Positions 36,275 through 46,006 of a stretch of 64,000 nt of DNA are shown one piece after another. The notes below the pieces were generated by a model. The model was not told the origin of the DNA. It did not search any database and saw only the letters and a program-made list of their open reading frames with translations. The stretch comes from UBA4781 sp963556045. Lineage in GTDB: Bacteria; Chloroflexota; Anaerolineae; Anaerolineales; Anaerolineaceae. The DNA is taken from contig CAUVYA020000002.1 of NCBI GenBank assembly GCA_963556045.3, positions 558,001 through 622,000 on the forward strand, written 5' to 3'. The position numbers and the translations under genes are program-made. The first letter of the stretch is position 1, and each line of letters opens with the position of its first letter.

Positions 36275-39226
36275 ATGGCTCTTGCTCAACACACTTTTCG
36301 TATTTTCATCAGTTCTACCTTCAACGATCTTAAAGCAGAACGTAATGCTCTCCAAGCGCGTGTTTTCCCTCGCTTGCGGGAATTAGCTGCAGAACACGAT
36401 CGTCGTTTGCAGGTGATCGATCTTCGTTGGGGAGTCAGCGATGAAGCATCCCTCGATCAGCAAGCCATGGATATTTGTTTAGCAGAGGTCGCACGCTGCC
36501 AAAAAACAACACCACGCCCTAATTTTGTCATTTTGCTTGGTGACCGTTATGGTTGGTGCCCACCACCTGCCCATATCCCCTCGAAAAAGTATGCTCAAAT
36601 ACTCTCCGTTATAGATAATAAAGAAGATGAGACTCTTCTAAAGGAATGGTATTACCTTGATGAAAATGCAGTAGAACCGCAGTGGTTATTAAAGCCGCGT
36701 TTGCGTGATAGTGTCTACGCCGAGCATGATTTCTGGCAGCCGGTTGAACAAAAATTACAAATGATCATAGCCTATGCCATATCAAGAATGGGCATTAACC
36801 CTATTGAAGCACTGCCATATCTGAGTTCTGCTACAGAACAGGAGATATCTGCTGGAGCACTTCAAGTGAAAGATGCGGATGAACATGTTTTATGCTTTTT
36901 CCGTTCGATCTCCGGACTTCCTCATGATTTTCAGGTAGAAGATTTTCGGAAATTGCTTTCCCAGCGTTTTTCCAGGGAATTTGAGAATAAACCGCTTCAA
37001 ACGAGAATTACTCAGTTGGTAGAGACTATTCTAACCAATGATAATTACTCCACAGCATTTGAAATATCGAGATTGGTCAAAAACGAATTAGAGAAAATCC
37101 CCAATCACACATTTGAAGAAGATGCATTAAAACTCGTATACCAAACGCTTCTGGATCATTGTGCTGCTGATTTTCGAAATATTAATGAAGAGGACTGGAC
37201 ACTTGATACAAAAGCAGTAAAACAACAGGAATTATTGAAAGAAAGACTGAAGAAGCGTCTCCCTAATAATATCTATGAATACCATGCTAAGTGGATCGAG
37301 AATTCCCTCACAACTGATCATATAGATCAACTCTGCCAGGATGTGTATCAATCCCTCTCTACACTTATTATGGACGAAGTAACTCATCCACATACGACCG
37401 TTCAAGACGAAAAGAAAAAGATCCTTCTTCCTCTTGATCCATTATTGGATGAAGAAGGACTGGCTCACCAACAATTTGCTGAAGAGAAAATCGAGTTTTT
37501 TATTGGGCGAACGCAAGTGTTACAGAATATCGCTGCATACTTTAAGGATAATAGCAAGAAGCTTTTCGGAGTCGTTGGAGCCGGAGGAACCGGAAAAACT
37601 GCTGTCATGGCTAAAGCTGTGCAAGAAAGCCTACATAGCCCGCAGGAGAAAGCCATTGTTTACCGCTTTATCGGTGCCACTGCCCGTTCCTCAGATATCC
37701 ACAGCCTACTTGGCAGTATCTGCAGTGAAATATCAAGACGATATTCTCAAGTAGAAAGCTCTACGCCAGAAGATATCAGAGAACTGATCACTGAATTTGG
37801 CAAACGTTTACAACTCGCTAATTCAGAGAAACCACTTTATCTATTTCTCGATTCTCTCGATCAACTATCGGATAGCCATGACGCGCGCAGTTTGAAATGG
37901 CTGCCATCAGAATTACCTGAGTACGTTCACCTTGTCCTCTCAACCAGAGAAGAAGAAACGTTTACCCATCTGCAAGAAAAGAAATGTCAATTTGAAAACC
38001 TGAGTGGCTTATCTCCAGAGGAGGGACACGTACTGCTCACACAATGGCTGCAAAATATCGAGCGTACACTACAGATTCCCCAAATTTCTGAAGTAATTGA
38101 AAAATTCACACAAACACAAGGGAATCCTCTTTATCTCAAACTTGCTTTTGAAGAAGCAAAATTGTGGACCTCTGATCCCAGCAAACCTATCGAAAACCTG
38201 GAACCGGGTATCAATGGAATCATTGAAAAGAATATGCTTGATCGTCTCTCGAAAGAAGATAACCATGGAGAAATACTTGTCTCCCACGCTTTAGGCTATC
38301 TGGCTGCGTCCCGGTTTGGCTTAAGCGAGGACGAGATCATAGACCTGCTTTCTCGCGATAGCCAGGTTTATCTGTGGTTCTTCCTTAACAGTCATCATAT
38401 TCCTCCAGATCTTTTACAATGCGCTGCGGACCATTTGCGAGGAGAAAAACCACGACCTGTTGATGTTGACTTGATAAACCAAGAAGAAAGAGCTGCTGCA
38501 AATTGGTTAGGGGAAATGCGCAATCCACCTGAAAAAGTAATGGATTTCCTCAATGAAGTCTTACCAAAAAAAGATGGACCACGTCTACCGGTTGTTTTAT
38601 GGTCACGTCTATCTTTTGATCTTGCTCCATATCTCACAGAACGGATCGTTGATGGAAGTACTTTGATGACCTTTTATCATCGTGAATTGGGCGATGTTGC
38701 CAAACAAGTTTTTTGTTCTCATGAATATGGAAAATATTTTCACTCACACTTGGCTGATTACTTTCATGTTAAAGGCGATCCAAATGATGATGGTTGTTGG
38801 GATGGTGGTGATAAACATGCTCTCAGCGAACTACCTTTTCACCTTACCAGAGCAGGACGGATGGAGGACGTTATTTCCCTGCTTACTGATTTTAATTTTC
38901 TCGAACATAAAGCTAACGAAGTAGACATTATCGATCAAACCAATGATCAAGGCGAAACAACTAAGTTTTACTTGGGCGTTCTGCAACTGCAGGAAGATAT
39001 TGATCGGGTATTGAATAATTCAACGGAGGATACCGGTGATGAAAGTGGACTTACTCCTCTCATCGTGACTGCAGTACAGGAAAAAGGAAGACTACATCTT
39101 CACTGCCCCCAATGCAACCGCGACTCTACCATTGACCTTTCCGAATTGGGTCAGATCATCACCTGCTCTCAATTGGATTGTAATAGAAAATTGAAACTGA
39201 ATACTTTTTTCACGGTCCTGGAATAG
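36275..39226 (+). CDS. DUF4062-STAND NTPase (TEP1/NWD1-like core) with C-terminal zinc ribbon
   Basis: Predicted signal-transducing ATPase of 983 residues. Residues 8-100 form a DUF4062 domain: FRIFISSTFNDLKAERNAL, LQVIDLRWGVSDEA and NFVILLGDRYGW. A NACHT/STAND-type ATPase follows with Walker A GVVGAGGTGKTAVM near residue 433, Walker B LYLFLDSLDQLSD near 521, and a helical region. The C-terminus (about 943-975) has CPQC and CSQLDC, a likely zinc ribbon. In known relatives WD40 repeats follow in the same chain; here they are on the next two genes. ATG 36275 is chosen for the AGGAAGGAGG in front of it; the frame is open to 36200. The protein ends 9 bases before the first WD40 gene. Confidence 0.85.
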   Translation: MALAQHTFRIFISSTFNDLKAERNALQARVFPRLRELAAEHDRRLQVIDLRWGVSDEASLDQQAMDICLAEVARCQKTTPRPNFVILLGDRYGWCPPPAHIPSKKYAQILSVIDNKEDETLLKEWYYLDENAVEPQWLLKPRLRDSVYAEHDFWQPVEQKLQMIIAYAISRMGINPIEALPYLSSATEQEISAGALQVKDADEHVLCFFRSISGLPHDFQVEDFRKLLSQRFSREFENKPLQTRITQLVETILTNDNYSTAFEISRLVKNELEKIPNHTFEEDALKLVYQTLLDHCAADFRNINEEDWTLDTKAVKQQELLKERLKKRLPNNIYEYHAKWIENSLTTDHIDQLCQDVYQSLSTLIMDEVTHPHTTVQDEKKKILLPLDPLLDEEGLAHQQFAEEKIEFFIGRTQVLQNIAAYFKDNSKKLFGVVGAGGTGKTAVMAKAVQESLHSPQEKAIVYRFIGATARSSDIHSLLGSICSEISRRYSQVESSTPEDIRELITEFGKRLQLANSEKPLYLFLDSLDQLSDSHDARSLKWLPSELPEYVHLVLSTREEETFTHLQEKKCQFENLSGLSPEEGHVLLTQWLQNIERTLQIPQISEVIEKFTQTQGNPLYLKLAFEEAKLWTSDPSKPIENLEPGINGIIEKNMLDRLSKEDNHGEILVSHALGYLAASRFGLSEDEIIDLLSRDSQVYLWFFLNSHHIPPDLLQCAADHLRGEKPRPVDVDLINQEERAAANWLGEMRNPPEKVMDFLNEVLPKKDGPRLPVVLWSRLSFDLAPYLTERIVDGSTLMTFYHRELGDVAKQVFCSHEYGKYFHSHLADYFHVKGDPNDDGCWDGGDKHALSELPFHLTRAGRMEDVISLLTDFNFLEHKANEVDIIDQTNDQGETTKFYLGVLQLQEDIDRVLNNSTEDTGDESGLTPLIVTAVQEKGRLHLHCPQCNRDSTIDLSELGQIITCSQLDCNRKLKLNTFFTVLE

Positions 39227-39235
39227 GTAACCACA

Positions 39236-41491
39236 ATGACTTCAGGTAAAGGCAAAGATAATCAACAGGAAAAGATTCTTCTTTCTTTTTCTACTGCACT
39301 GCAACGAGAATCGCATATCCTTACCAAGCGACCTGACCTTTTATGGCAGCAATTATATAATCGTTTGCGATGGGAAGATGATTCCCTTCAAGGAATATTG
39401 GATAATTCCATTTTAAAACAGACAGATTATCCATCAGGGATCTGGTTCAAAAATCGTTTTCGTGTACAAGAATCACAAAGCTTGCTCCGAACTTTGCAAG
39501 GACATTCAGATGAAGTCACAAAATGCATTATCAGCGCGGAAGGTCGCTGGTTTGTTTCAGCCAGCGTTGACGGCAATTTGATCATATGGAATGCACATAC
39601 CGGTCAAATCCTGTTAACATTAGTGGGTCATATAGGGAAAGTGACCGATTGCCTTTTCACACCGGATCATAAACGGATCATCTCTGCTGGTGAGGACGCC
39701 ACGGTAAGAATATGGGATATTTTCACAGGAATTCAACAAACACTGCTCGAAAACCACACCGCAGAAGTGCGAGCACTTGCCATCAGCCTTGATGGTCAAA
39801 AACTCGTTTCCTGCGGTAGAGATCGCATAGTGCATCTATGGTCTGTGCCTTTTGGGGATAATCTCAAACGTCTTGAGGGTCATGAAGATCTGATATCGTG
39901 TTGTACCTTCCATCCTAATGGGAAATGGTTTGCCACAGGAAGTTGGGATAACACTCTCCGAATATGGGATGTACAAACCGAGAGTACAAGGTTCATACTA
40001 CGCGGTCATTCTAGAAATATCCATGCCTGTACATTCACTCCAGATGGAAAGATGCTCATTTCAGCCAGTGGTGATGGCTCTCTTGCTGTGTGGGATTCTG
40101 TCAATGGAAAAAACCTGCAAGTTTTAGAAGGTCACACAGATCCAGTGGTTTCTCTGCATGTCAGTCCCAATGGAAAGTGGCTTGTATCTGGCAGCTGGGA
40201 TAATACTCTCAAAATCTGGGATCTAGATACCGGGCAGGAACTGCACACGCTGGAAGGACATCATGACTGGGTGCAATGCTGTAAAGTATCGCCTGATGGG
40301 AAATATATTCTTTCAGGCGGAATGGATCATTGCGTAAAAATGTGGGATCCAATTCAGGGGATTGCTCTTGCGTCTTGGGAGGGACATTCTGATACGATCC
40401 ATGATCTTGCCATCAATCCAGACGAAAGTACTGTCCTCACAGCCAGCCGAGACCATACTCTAAAAGAGTGGAATCTCGACATTCAGAATAACGAAATTGA
40501 AAATAATCAGCCGTTAACAAATAGAAAAAAGATCGAAGCCATTCAGATCAGTCCGGATGAACGTTGGTTCGCCTCTGCCAGTGATGATCACACGGTCAGA
40601 CTCGTGGAAATATCCAGCGGAAAAGAATTCGCGATCCTTAAAGGGCATACAGAGATTGTCACTGACTGTGCGTTGAATTCTACGGGTTCATGGCTTGTTT
40701 CTGCAAGCTGGGATAATACCCTGATGTGCTGGGATACAGCAACTGGAGAACTACTTCACACCATGAAAGGTCATGAATATCGTGTGCAATCTTGTTCGAT
40801 CGGTCCGGAGGATGCCTGGATCCTTTCCAGTGGCGCAGACGGCACAGTTCGGATATGGGATCCGAATTCTGGGGCTGAAATTCACACAATTAAGGTGAAG
40901 AAATATGGTTCACTAAGCCCTTCTGGAAGATATCTGGCAATAGTAAAGGACCAAACAGACCTTCATATTTACAATACTCACAATTGGGAAAAATGGCAGG
41001 TTCTACAAGGTCATGAACAACCTATAGCCTCCTGTTGTTTTCACCAAAATGATGAAATGATCATTACTACAACCAAAGATGATACGCTATATCTGTGGGA
41101 TATACCCTCTGGTAAGCTTGTTAAAAAATTCGACCATCAATTCAGTGGGATATTCTCTCGAGACGGGTCAATTCTCATCAGTTCTGGAGAGAATTTTCAG
41201 ATCCATTTCTATCATCTTCAAACCGATTTCTCCTATCCATCAATCGGAAAACATTCCGGATACATTTATAAAAAAATGACCAGCCCAGATGGAAAGTGGC
41301 TTTTTACCAATAGTGCAGATAGAAACATCAGGATTTGGGAAACTGCTACTGGAAAAGAACACGCCTGTATTCCACTGCCAGGGAATATCACAGCACTGGC
41401 TTTATCTGAAAAACAACCCTTGATTGTTTGTGGTGATGATGCTGGTCAGTTATTTATTATGGATGTAATGGGTATTGATTATTGTAAATAA
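39236..41491 (+). CDS. WD40-repeat protein A (about 15 blades)
   Basis: The 751-residue protein has an 80-residue N-terminal helical region (ESHILTKRPDLLWQQLYNRL) and then about fifteen WD40 repeats, seen as GH...(R/K)(I/V)WD units, e.g. ASGDGSLAVWDS, GSWDNTLKIWDL and ASWDNTLMCWDT. Blades 9, 12 and 14 are degenerate. This is enough for two seven-bladed propellers, a scaffold or ligand-recognition surface. No catalytic domain is visible. The N-terminal region resembles that of WD40 protein B and the linker between ATPase and WD40 in full-length DUF4062-STAND proteins, so the gene was probably split from the upstream ORF. No signal peptide; cytosolic. Confidence 0.9.
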   Translation: MTSGKGKDNQQEKILLSFSTALQRESHILTKRPDLLWQQLYNRLRWEDDSLQGILDNSILKQTDYPSGIWFKNRFRVQESQSLLRTLQGHSDEVTKCIISAEGRWFVSASVDGNLIIWNAHTGQILLTLVGHIGKVTDCLFTPDHKRIISAGEDATVRIWDIFTGIQQTLLENHTAEVRALAISLDGQKLVSCGRDRIVHLWSVPFGDNLKRLEGHEDLISCCTFHPNGKWFATGSWDNTLRIWDVQTESTRFILRGHSRNIHACTFTPDGKMLISASGDGSLAVWDSVNGKNLQVLEGHTDPVVSLHVSPNGKWLVSGSWDNTLKIWDLDTGQELHTLEGHHDWVQCCKVSPDGKYILSGGMDHCVKMWDPIQGIALASWEGHSDTIHDLAINPDESTVLTASRDHTLKEWNLDIQNNEIENNQPLTNRKKIEAIQISPDERWFASASDDHTVRLVEISSGKEFAILKGHTEIVTDCALNSTGSWLVSASWDNTLMCWDTATGELLHTMKGHEYRVQSCSIGPEDAWILSSGADGTVRIWDPNSGAEIHTIKVKKYGSLSPSGRYLAIVKDQTDLHIYNTHNWEKWQVLQGHEQPIASCCFHQNDEMIITTTKDDTLYLWDIPSGKLVKKFDHQFSGIFSRDGSILISSGENFQIHFYHLQTDFSYPSIGKHSGYIYKKMTSPDGKWLFTNSADRNIRIWETATGKEHACIPLPGNITALALSEKQPLIVCGDDAGQLFIMDVMGIDYCK

Positions 41492-41547
41492 TACGGACCA
41501 TATCGAATAAAGATAACGAGAAATTACCGTTTGGCAAAGGAGATAAA

Positions 41548-43875
41548 ATGAGCATCACTCAAACCTTTCGTTTGACTGAAGCAAACAGCTCTGATTTATT
41601 ACTGATCAAAGATGCAATTTCCATGTCAAACCATATCCTGGTGCGAGACCCACATCAATTAGGCAGTCAGTTGGTGGGTAGACTGCTTGACAACGGCTCC
41701 CCATTCATTCAGAAATTATTATTGGGATTAGAACAAAAAAATGGGGTGTGGTTGCGTCCGCTCACACAAAGTCTTACCGCACCCGGGAAAGCCCTTGTTA
41801 TGACCCTTTCCGGTCATACCAATACCGTGATGGGGCTAGCTGTTACTCCGGATGGAAGCAAGATCCTAACCGGATCATATGACCATACACTGCGCGTGTG
41901 GAACAGCTCTTCAGGTGTTTGTGAAGCTGTTCTTCAAGATCATTCCGGTTCTGTATATAAAGTAGTTGTTACACCTGATAGTACAAAAGCTATCTCGTAT
42001 TCAACCGATCGCACAATTCGTGTTTGGGATCTCCACTCTTTCACATGCATAGCCACGGTCGAAAACTATGGGAAAGATATGAAAGATCTCTTGATTTCCA
42101 ACGATGCGCGTTGGATCATGAGCGTACATTATGATGAGATTAAAGTATGGAATATTGAAACGGGAGAACTCGTTCAAATATTGGAAGGTCATTCTGATGA
42201 GATCACAGCAGTTACAACTGTACCTAACAGCAACACACTTTACTCCGCTTCCGATGGAATTATCAAAGCCTGGGATCTGGACACATTGCAATGTATTCTG
42301 TCTGTTGAAGGAGAAACAACCCGTACTGCGTGGGGAAGCGAGTATAGGGTAAACATTACCTCGTTGCATATTACCCCCGATGAAAAACTGGCGGTCACTG
42401 GTGGTATTGATACTGCACGTGTTTGGGATTTACAGAGCAGGCAGCAGATCACAGAGCTTGAAGGATATCGAAAAGATGAAGATACAACTTCCCTTTCGAA
42501 CAATGGGAAATACTTAGCAGCGGCTTATGTAGATGAACCAGGTACACCGATTCGCTCAATACGAGTGTGGGATCTAACAACAAATCAATTGATCAGCACA
42601 CTTAAAGGGCATACCAATACCATCTATACCATCATATTCACCCTCGATTCAACAAAGGTTGTATCCGGTGGAAAAGATGGAACGATCAGGGTCTGGGATG
42701 TTCTCACAGGCAAAGAATTATTCTGTATCGAAGGGTATGCCAGATATCGCCGCCTGCTGCCGGATGGTATCCGTATGGTTTTTGTATCGGGCGGGAATAC
42801 TCTGGAAGTCTGCAGATTAGACAGAGGATCCGATCCCAAGAAATTTGACCAACACACTGACGATATTATGTACATGACGGCCATTCCCATCAGCGATCTA
42901 ATGGTGTCAGCATCTGCCGATACTAGTTTGCGGATATGGAGTGTTCACAATCCCACCCGTTCTCGAAACCTCATAGGGCATACATCGCTCGTCCGATCCT
43001 GCTCTGTCACATCCGATGGGAAAACCATCGTCTCTGCTTCACAGGACTCTTCTGGTCGGGTGTGGGATATGCAAACTGGAGAATGCCTATCTGTATTGGA
43101 AGGTCATACAGCGTGCGTTAATCATATAGCGATATCAAATTCCGGAAAACTTGCCGTTACTTCGTCAGATGATAAAACTGCCCGAATATGGGATATCTCC
43201 AACAGTGAATGCATCCAAATTCTGAGCGGACATCATGGACAAGTCTCATGTGCTCTCTTTACGCTTGATGAGAAGAAAGTTATTACAGGTTCACGTGACG
43301 GATGGATCCGCGTATTTGATCTCACAAACCCTGAACAATTCATTACGCTCAAAGATCACAAAGGATCCATTAATTCGATGGCACTTAACCCGGATGGCAA
43401 AAGTTTTATCTCAGCCAGTGTGGATGGCACTTTACGTGTATGGGATTGGCAATCCTGTACCTGTATGGCTGTATTAAAAGGGCATACAGGGCAGGTATGG
43501 GCAACAGTCATCAGCCCAGATGGTCATTATGCATTATCTTCCTGTTATGAACCGCTCACCTCTCGTGACAATACCGTGCACGTGTGGAATTTGGAGACTT
43601 TTAAATGTGCTGCTGTTTTAAAAGGGCATATTGATATGATCCCATCCCTCGCGATCAGCCATGATGGAAGTGTTGCGATTTCTGCATCTTCTGATAGAAC
43701 CCTGCGATTGTGGGACATGCAAGATTTTTCATGTGTTTCTGTCTTTCATACAGAAAAGGCATTAACAATGTGTTCATTTGATGAAAGTGGTTCATTCATC
43801 GCAGCCGGAGATCTAGTTGGTCAAATCCACTTCTTGAGGATCGAGAACAGGATAAATCAAGATCCAGATCATTGA
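41548..43875 (+). CDS. WD40-repeat protein B (about 15 blades)
   Basis: The 775-residue protein starts with a helical region (MSNHILVRDPHQLGSQLVGRLL, then WLRPLTQSLTAPG) that matches protein A's N-terminus in pattern, followed by about fifteen WD40 blades, for example GSYDHTLRVWNS, GGKDGTIRVWDV and ASVDGTLRVWDW. Blades around residues 225-260 and 400-430 are atypical. The blade sequences differ from those of protein A, so this is not a very recent tandem duplicate. AAAGGAG precedes the ATG. The gap after protein A is 56 bases, consistent with the same transcript. Confidence 0.9.
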   Translation: MSITQTFRLTEANSSDLLLIKDAISMSNHILVRDPHQLGSQLVGRLLDNGSPFIQKLLLGLEQKNGVWLRPLTQSLTAPGKALVMTLSGHTNTVMGLAVTPDGSKILTGSYDHTLRVWNSSSGVCEAVLQDHSGSVYKVVVTPDSTKAISYSTDRTIRVWDLHSFTCIATVENYGKDMKDLLISNDARWIMSVHYDEIKVWNIETGELVQILEGHSDEITAVTTVPNSNTLYSASDGIIKAWDLDTLQCILSVEGETTRTAWGSEYRVNITSLHITPDEKLAVTGGIDTARVWDLQSRQQITELEGYRKDEDTTSLSNNGKYLAAAYVDEPGTPIRSIRVWDLTTNQLISTLKGHTNTIYTIIFTLDSTKVVSGGKDGTIRVWDVLTGKELFCIEGYARYRRLLPDGIRMVFVSGGNTLEVCRLDRGSDPKKFDQHTDDIMYMTAIPISDLMVSASADTSLRIWSVHNPTRSRNLIGHTSLVRSCSVTSDGKTIVSASQDSSGRVWDMQTGECLSVLEGHTACVNHIAISNSGKLAVTSSDDKTARIWDISNSECIQILSGHHGQVSCALFTLDEKKVITGSRDGWIRVFDLTNPEQFITLKDHKGSINSMALNPDGKSFISASVDGTLRVWDWQSCTCMAVLKGHTGQVWATVISPDGHYALSSCYEPLTSRDNTVHVWNLETFKCAAVLKGHIDMIPSLAISHDGSVAISASSDRTLRLWDMQDFSCVSVFHTEKALTMCSFDESGSFIAAGDLVGQIHFLRIENRINQDPDH

Positions 43876-43897
43876 TACTACAGAATGGGAAATAGCA

Positions 43898-44899
43898 ATG
43901 GATAAACTCTTTGAGATCATACAACGCGATGGGAATCAAAATCCCATTTTAAATTGTCTTCTCCCTCGGATCACCAGCGATCAGCTAGCATGGGAAGTTT
44001 CCCTTGAAAAATGGAGGGTGATCTATACGTTAAATTTGAGTGGAATACTGATCGAAGATGGTGGGCGTCAAACATGCGGCTTATGCAATGTGTACTTTTA
44101 TGGTCACTCGGACGAATGTGAGGAATGCCCGATTCTCCTAGCTGGTTATCCAGAATGTAATGGCACGCCATACAAGGATTATCAAAAAGCTATCCTGCTT
44201 AATGATCTTGATCTTGCGACAAGATCATCGAAACAAGAACTCTTTTTCTTACGGAGGATGTATATGGGAATTGATTTCAGTTATTTATTATATTTTCGTA
44301 AGGAACAATTGGAAGAGGTATTACAGGATCTGGTTTCCATTGCAGCCCCTGACAGCACTCTCACTACCATCCGGTTTCCTGATCACGACATTACCATTCC
44401 TTTACTTGCCTGGACAAACGATGAAAAATCGTTTCGTTATGATGACCCTGAGATTGATCTTGCGTTATCACTCATATTTGAAACAGATCCAGAACTAGAC
44501 GAATATATACGCGCAAGAGGATTCGAAGATAACTACCGTGATCCTGAAGACCGCAGTCCACCTGATGACGAGGAAGAAGAGATTCAGGTTTCTATTGGAT
44601 TCATTTATCTTACTATTTATACAGACTTACAGGACAGGCTGGATCTGAAAGATAGTTCTGATTTCATCCTTTTTGATTTTGGAACTACCGGTACAAACAT
44701 GAGCCTGTTGTTTGATAATTCTCCTTCGATTAGAAAGAGATTCATAGAACTATTGGAAAAAAGTCACGGTATTTGTGGAGTTTTCAATCGAGAAATGGAT
44801 GGGGAGGTTATCTGGTATATGGGACAGTCGATGGCAACCATAATTGGTGATCCCTACACGACACCTGAGGAGATCGAAAAAATATTAAGAGAAAAGTAG
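43898..44899 (+). CDS. Unknown protein with N-terminal Cys cluster
   Basis: I do not recognise this 333-residue protein. Residues 62-93 contain CGLC, CEEC and a further Cys (CGLCNVYFYGHSDECEECP, then YPEC), spaced like a zinc-binding knuckle or treble clef. A middle region follows, then an acidic run (residues 222-231, DDEEEEI), then a C-terminal domain of about 100 residues with SIGFIYLTIYTDLQD and SHGICGVFNREMDG. No signal peptide or membrane helix. It follows WD40 protein B by 23 bases in the same direction, so it is probably part of the island. Confidence 0.75.
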   Translation: MDKLFEIIQRDGNQNPILNCLLPRITSDQLAWEVSLEKWRVIYTLNLSGILIEDGGRQTCGLCNVYFYGHSDECEECPILLAGYPECNGTPYKDYQKAILLNDLDLATRSSKQELFFLRRMYMGIDFSYLLYFRKEQLEEVLQDLVSIAAPDSTLTTIRFPDHDITIPLLAWTNDEKSFRYDDPEIDLALSLIFETDPELDEYIRARGFEDNYRDPEDRSPPDDEEEEIQVSIGFIYLTIYTDLQDRLDLKDSSDFILFDFGTTGTNMSLLFDNSPSIRKRFIELLEKSHGICGVFNREMDGEVIWYMGQSMATIIGDPYTTPEEIEKILREK

Positions 44900-45006
44900 G
44901 TGGATTAGGAAATCATAAGTGATAATCTTTATAACGGATTTATTTACTGTTGTTTTGTACAATAAAGATAGAGTTCTATAAGTAAGATTGGTGAGGAGAA
45001 TACTCG

Positions 45007-45984
45007 ATGGTTAAAGGGATTGAAAAACAGATCCAGAATGTCGTTCAGTGTCGGAAGCATCTTGCCGAAATTGAATCAAAATACCACACCCAACAAGCCC
45101 CTGGAAACAATGAACCATCATCAAAAAATCTGATGGATGCTATTCAGCGACTTGAAGAAGCGGAAAGTAAAGTCAGGCAGACATGTACATTACATCAAGA
45201 ACATATCCGTATTCTCCGTGAGCAGATCATCTCTCTCCATGAAAAATACAATATCCTGCATAAACAAATGAGTGAGATAGAAGATCTATTTTTGGTCAAT
45301 GTTATTCGTCCGGGAAATAACTGGCGGCAGGCAATCCGCCAACGCGAATATTTGGAGAAGGAATACAAACGTATCCAGACTGCCATCGCACAGGAGCAAT
45401 ATACCGATCCAAAAGACATCGAAGCTGACATCATGCATGTGCTGACCCATGCTGAAGCGATCGTGAAAGCTGCCATGAAGAAATCAGATGAGGAGTTTAT
45501 GGAGGAGGAAAATCCTGTTAAGCGGATCGAGGAGATAACCATTGATGATGTGTTTGATGCCATCTCTATAGAAAAACTGCTGCATGATTTCAAACATCTT
45601 GTCTTGCCTGCTGTACATCCTGACACCTCAGATTCTTCACCAGATGTATTCAATACCGTTTTTGATGTTTATAAGCAAAAAGATTTTCTTCTTATGGAGG
45701 CATACCTTGTTAAATATCGTGGGGAGATCGAATTGGAAGAAGGTTTAGACGTACTGATCGAGCTTGAACAAATCCTGCAAACCGAAGAACACTATGCGCA
45801 AATACTCATACAGTTTCAAGACCGATACGATCGTCTTGAAAACGATCTCACCACACAAGAAATGAACAACCCGAACGAGATTCAACAACGCCTACAGCAG
45901 CAGAGGGAAGAAATCCTTGCCAATATCCAGGAAGAAGCCCAAAAGATCCTGTATTGGCGAGAAAAGTTGGAAGGGTTACTCTAA
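45007..45984 (+). CDS. Coiled-coil protein with J-domain-like HPD motif
   Basis: The 325-residue protein has long Glu/Gln/Lys-rich helices at both ends (about 1-150 and 250-325) that fit coiled coils. In between, residues 185-240 read LLHDFKHLVLPAVHPDTSD and VFNTVFDVYKQKDFL. The HPD at 204-206 between two helices is the hallmark of J domains, which recruit and activate Hsp70 (DnaK). A divergent J-domain is therefore proposed, not shown. GAGGAG precedes the ATG. It lies 107 bases after the Cys-cluster gene and 22 before the Reg_prop propeller gene. Confidence 0.7.
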   Translation: MVKGIEKQIQNVVQCRKHLAEIESKYHTQQAPGNNEPSSKNLMDAIQRLEEAESKVRQTCTLHQEHIRILREQIISLHEKYNILHKQMSEIEDLFLVNVIRPGNNWRQAIRQREYLEKEYKRIQTAIAQEQYTDPKDIEADIMHVLTHAEAIVKAAMKKSDEEFMEEENPVKRIEEITIDDVFDAISIEKLLHDFKHLVLPAVHPDTSDSSPDVFNTVFDVYKQKDFLLMEAYLVKYRGEIELEEGLDVLIELEQILQTEEHYAQILIQFQDRYDRLENDLTTQEMNNPNEIQQRLQQQREEILANIQEEAQKILYWREKLEGLL

Positions 45985-46006
45985 TGAACCATTGGGAGGT
46001 TTTTCC

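Noticed and set aside
39236..43875. WD40 repeat arrays as a CRISPR or DNA repeat array
   Set aside because: Repetition is at protein level with divergent DNA, as expected for propeller blades.
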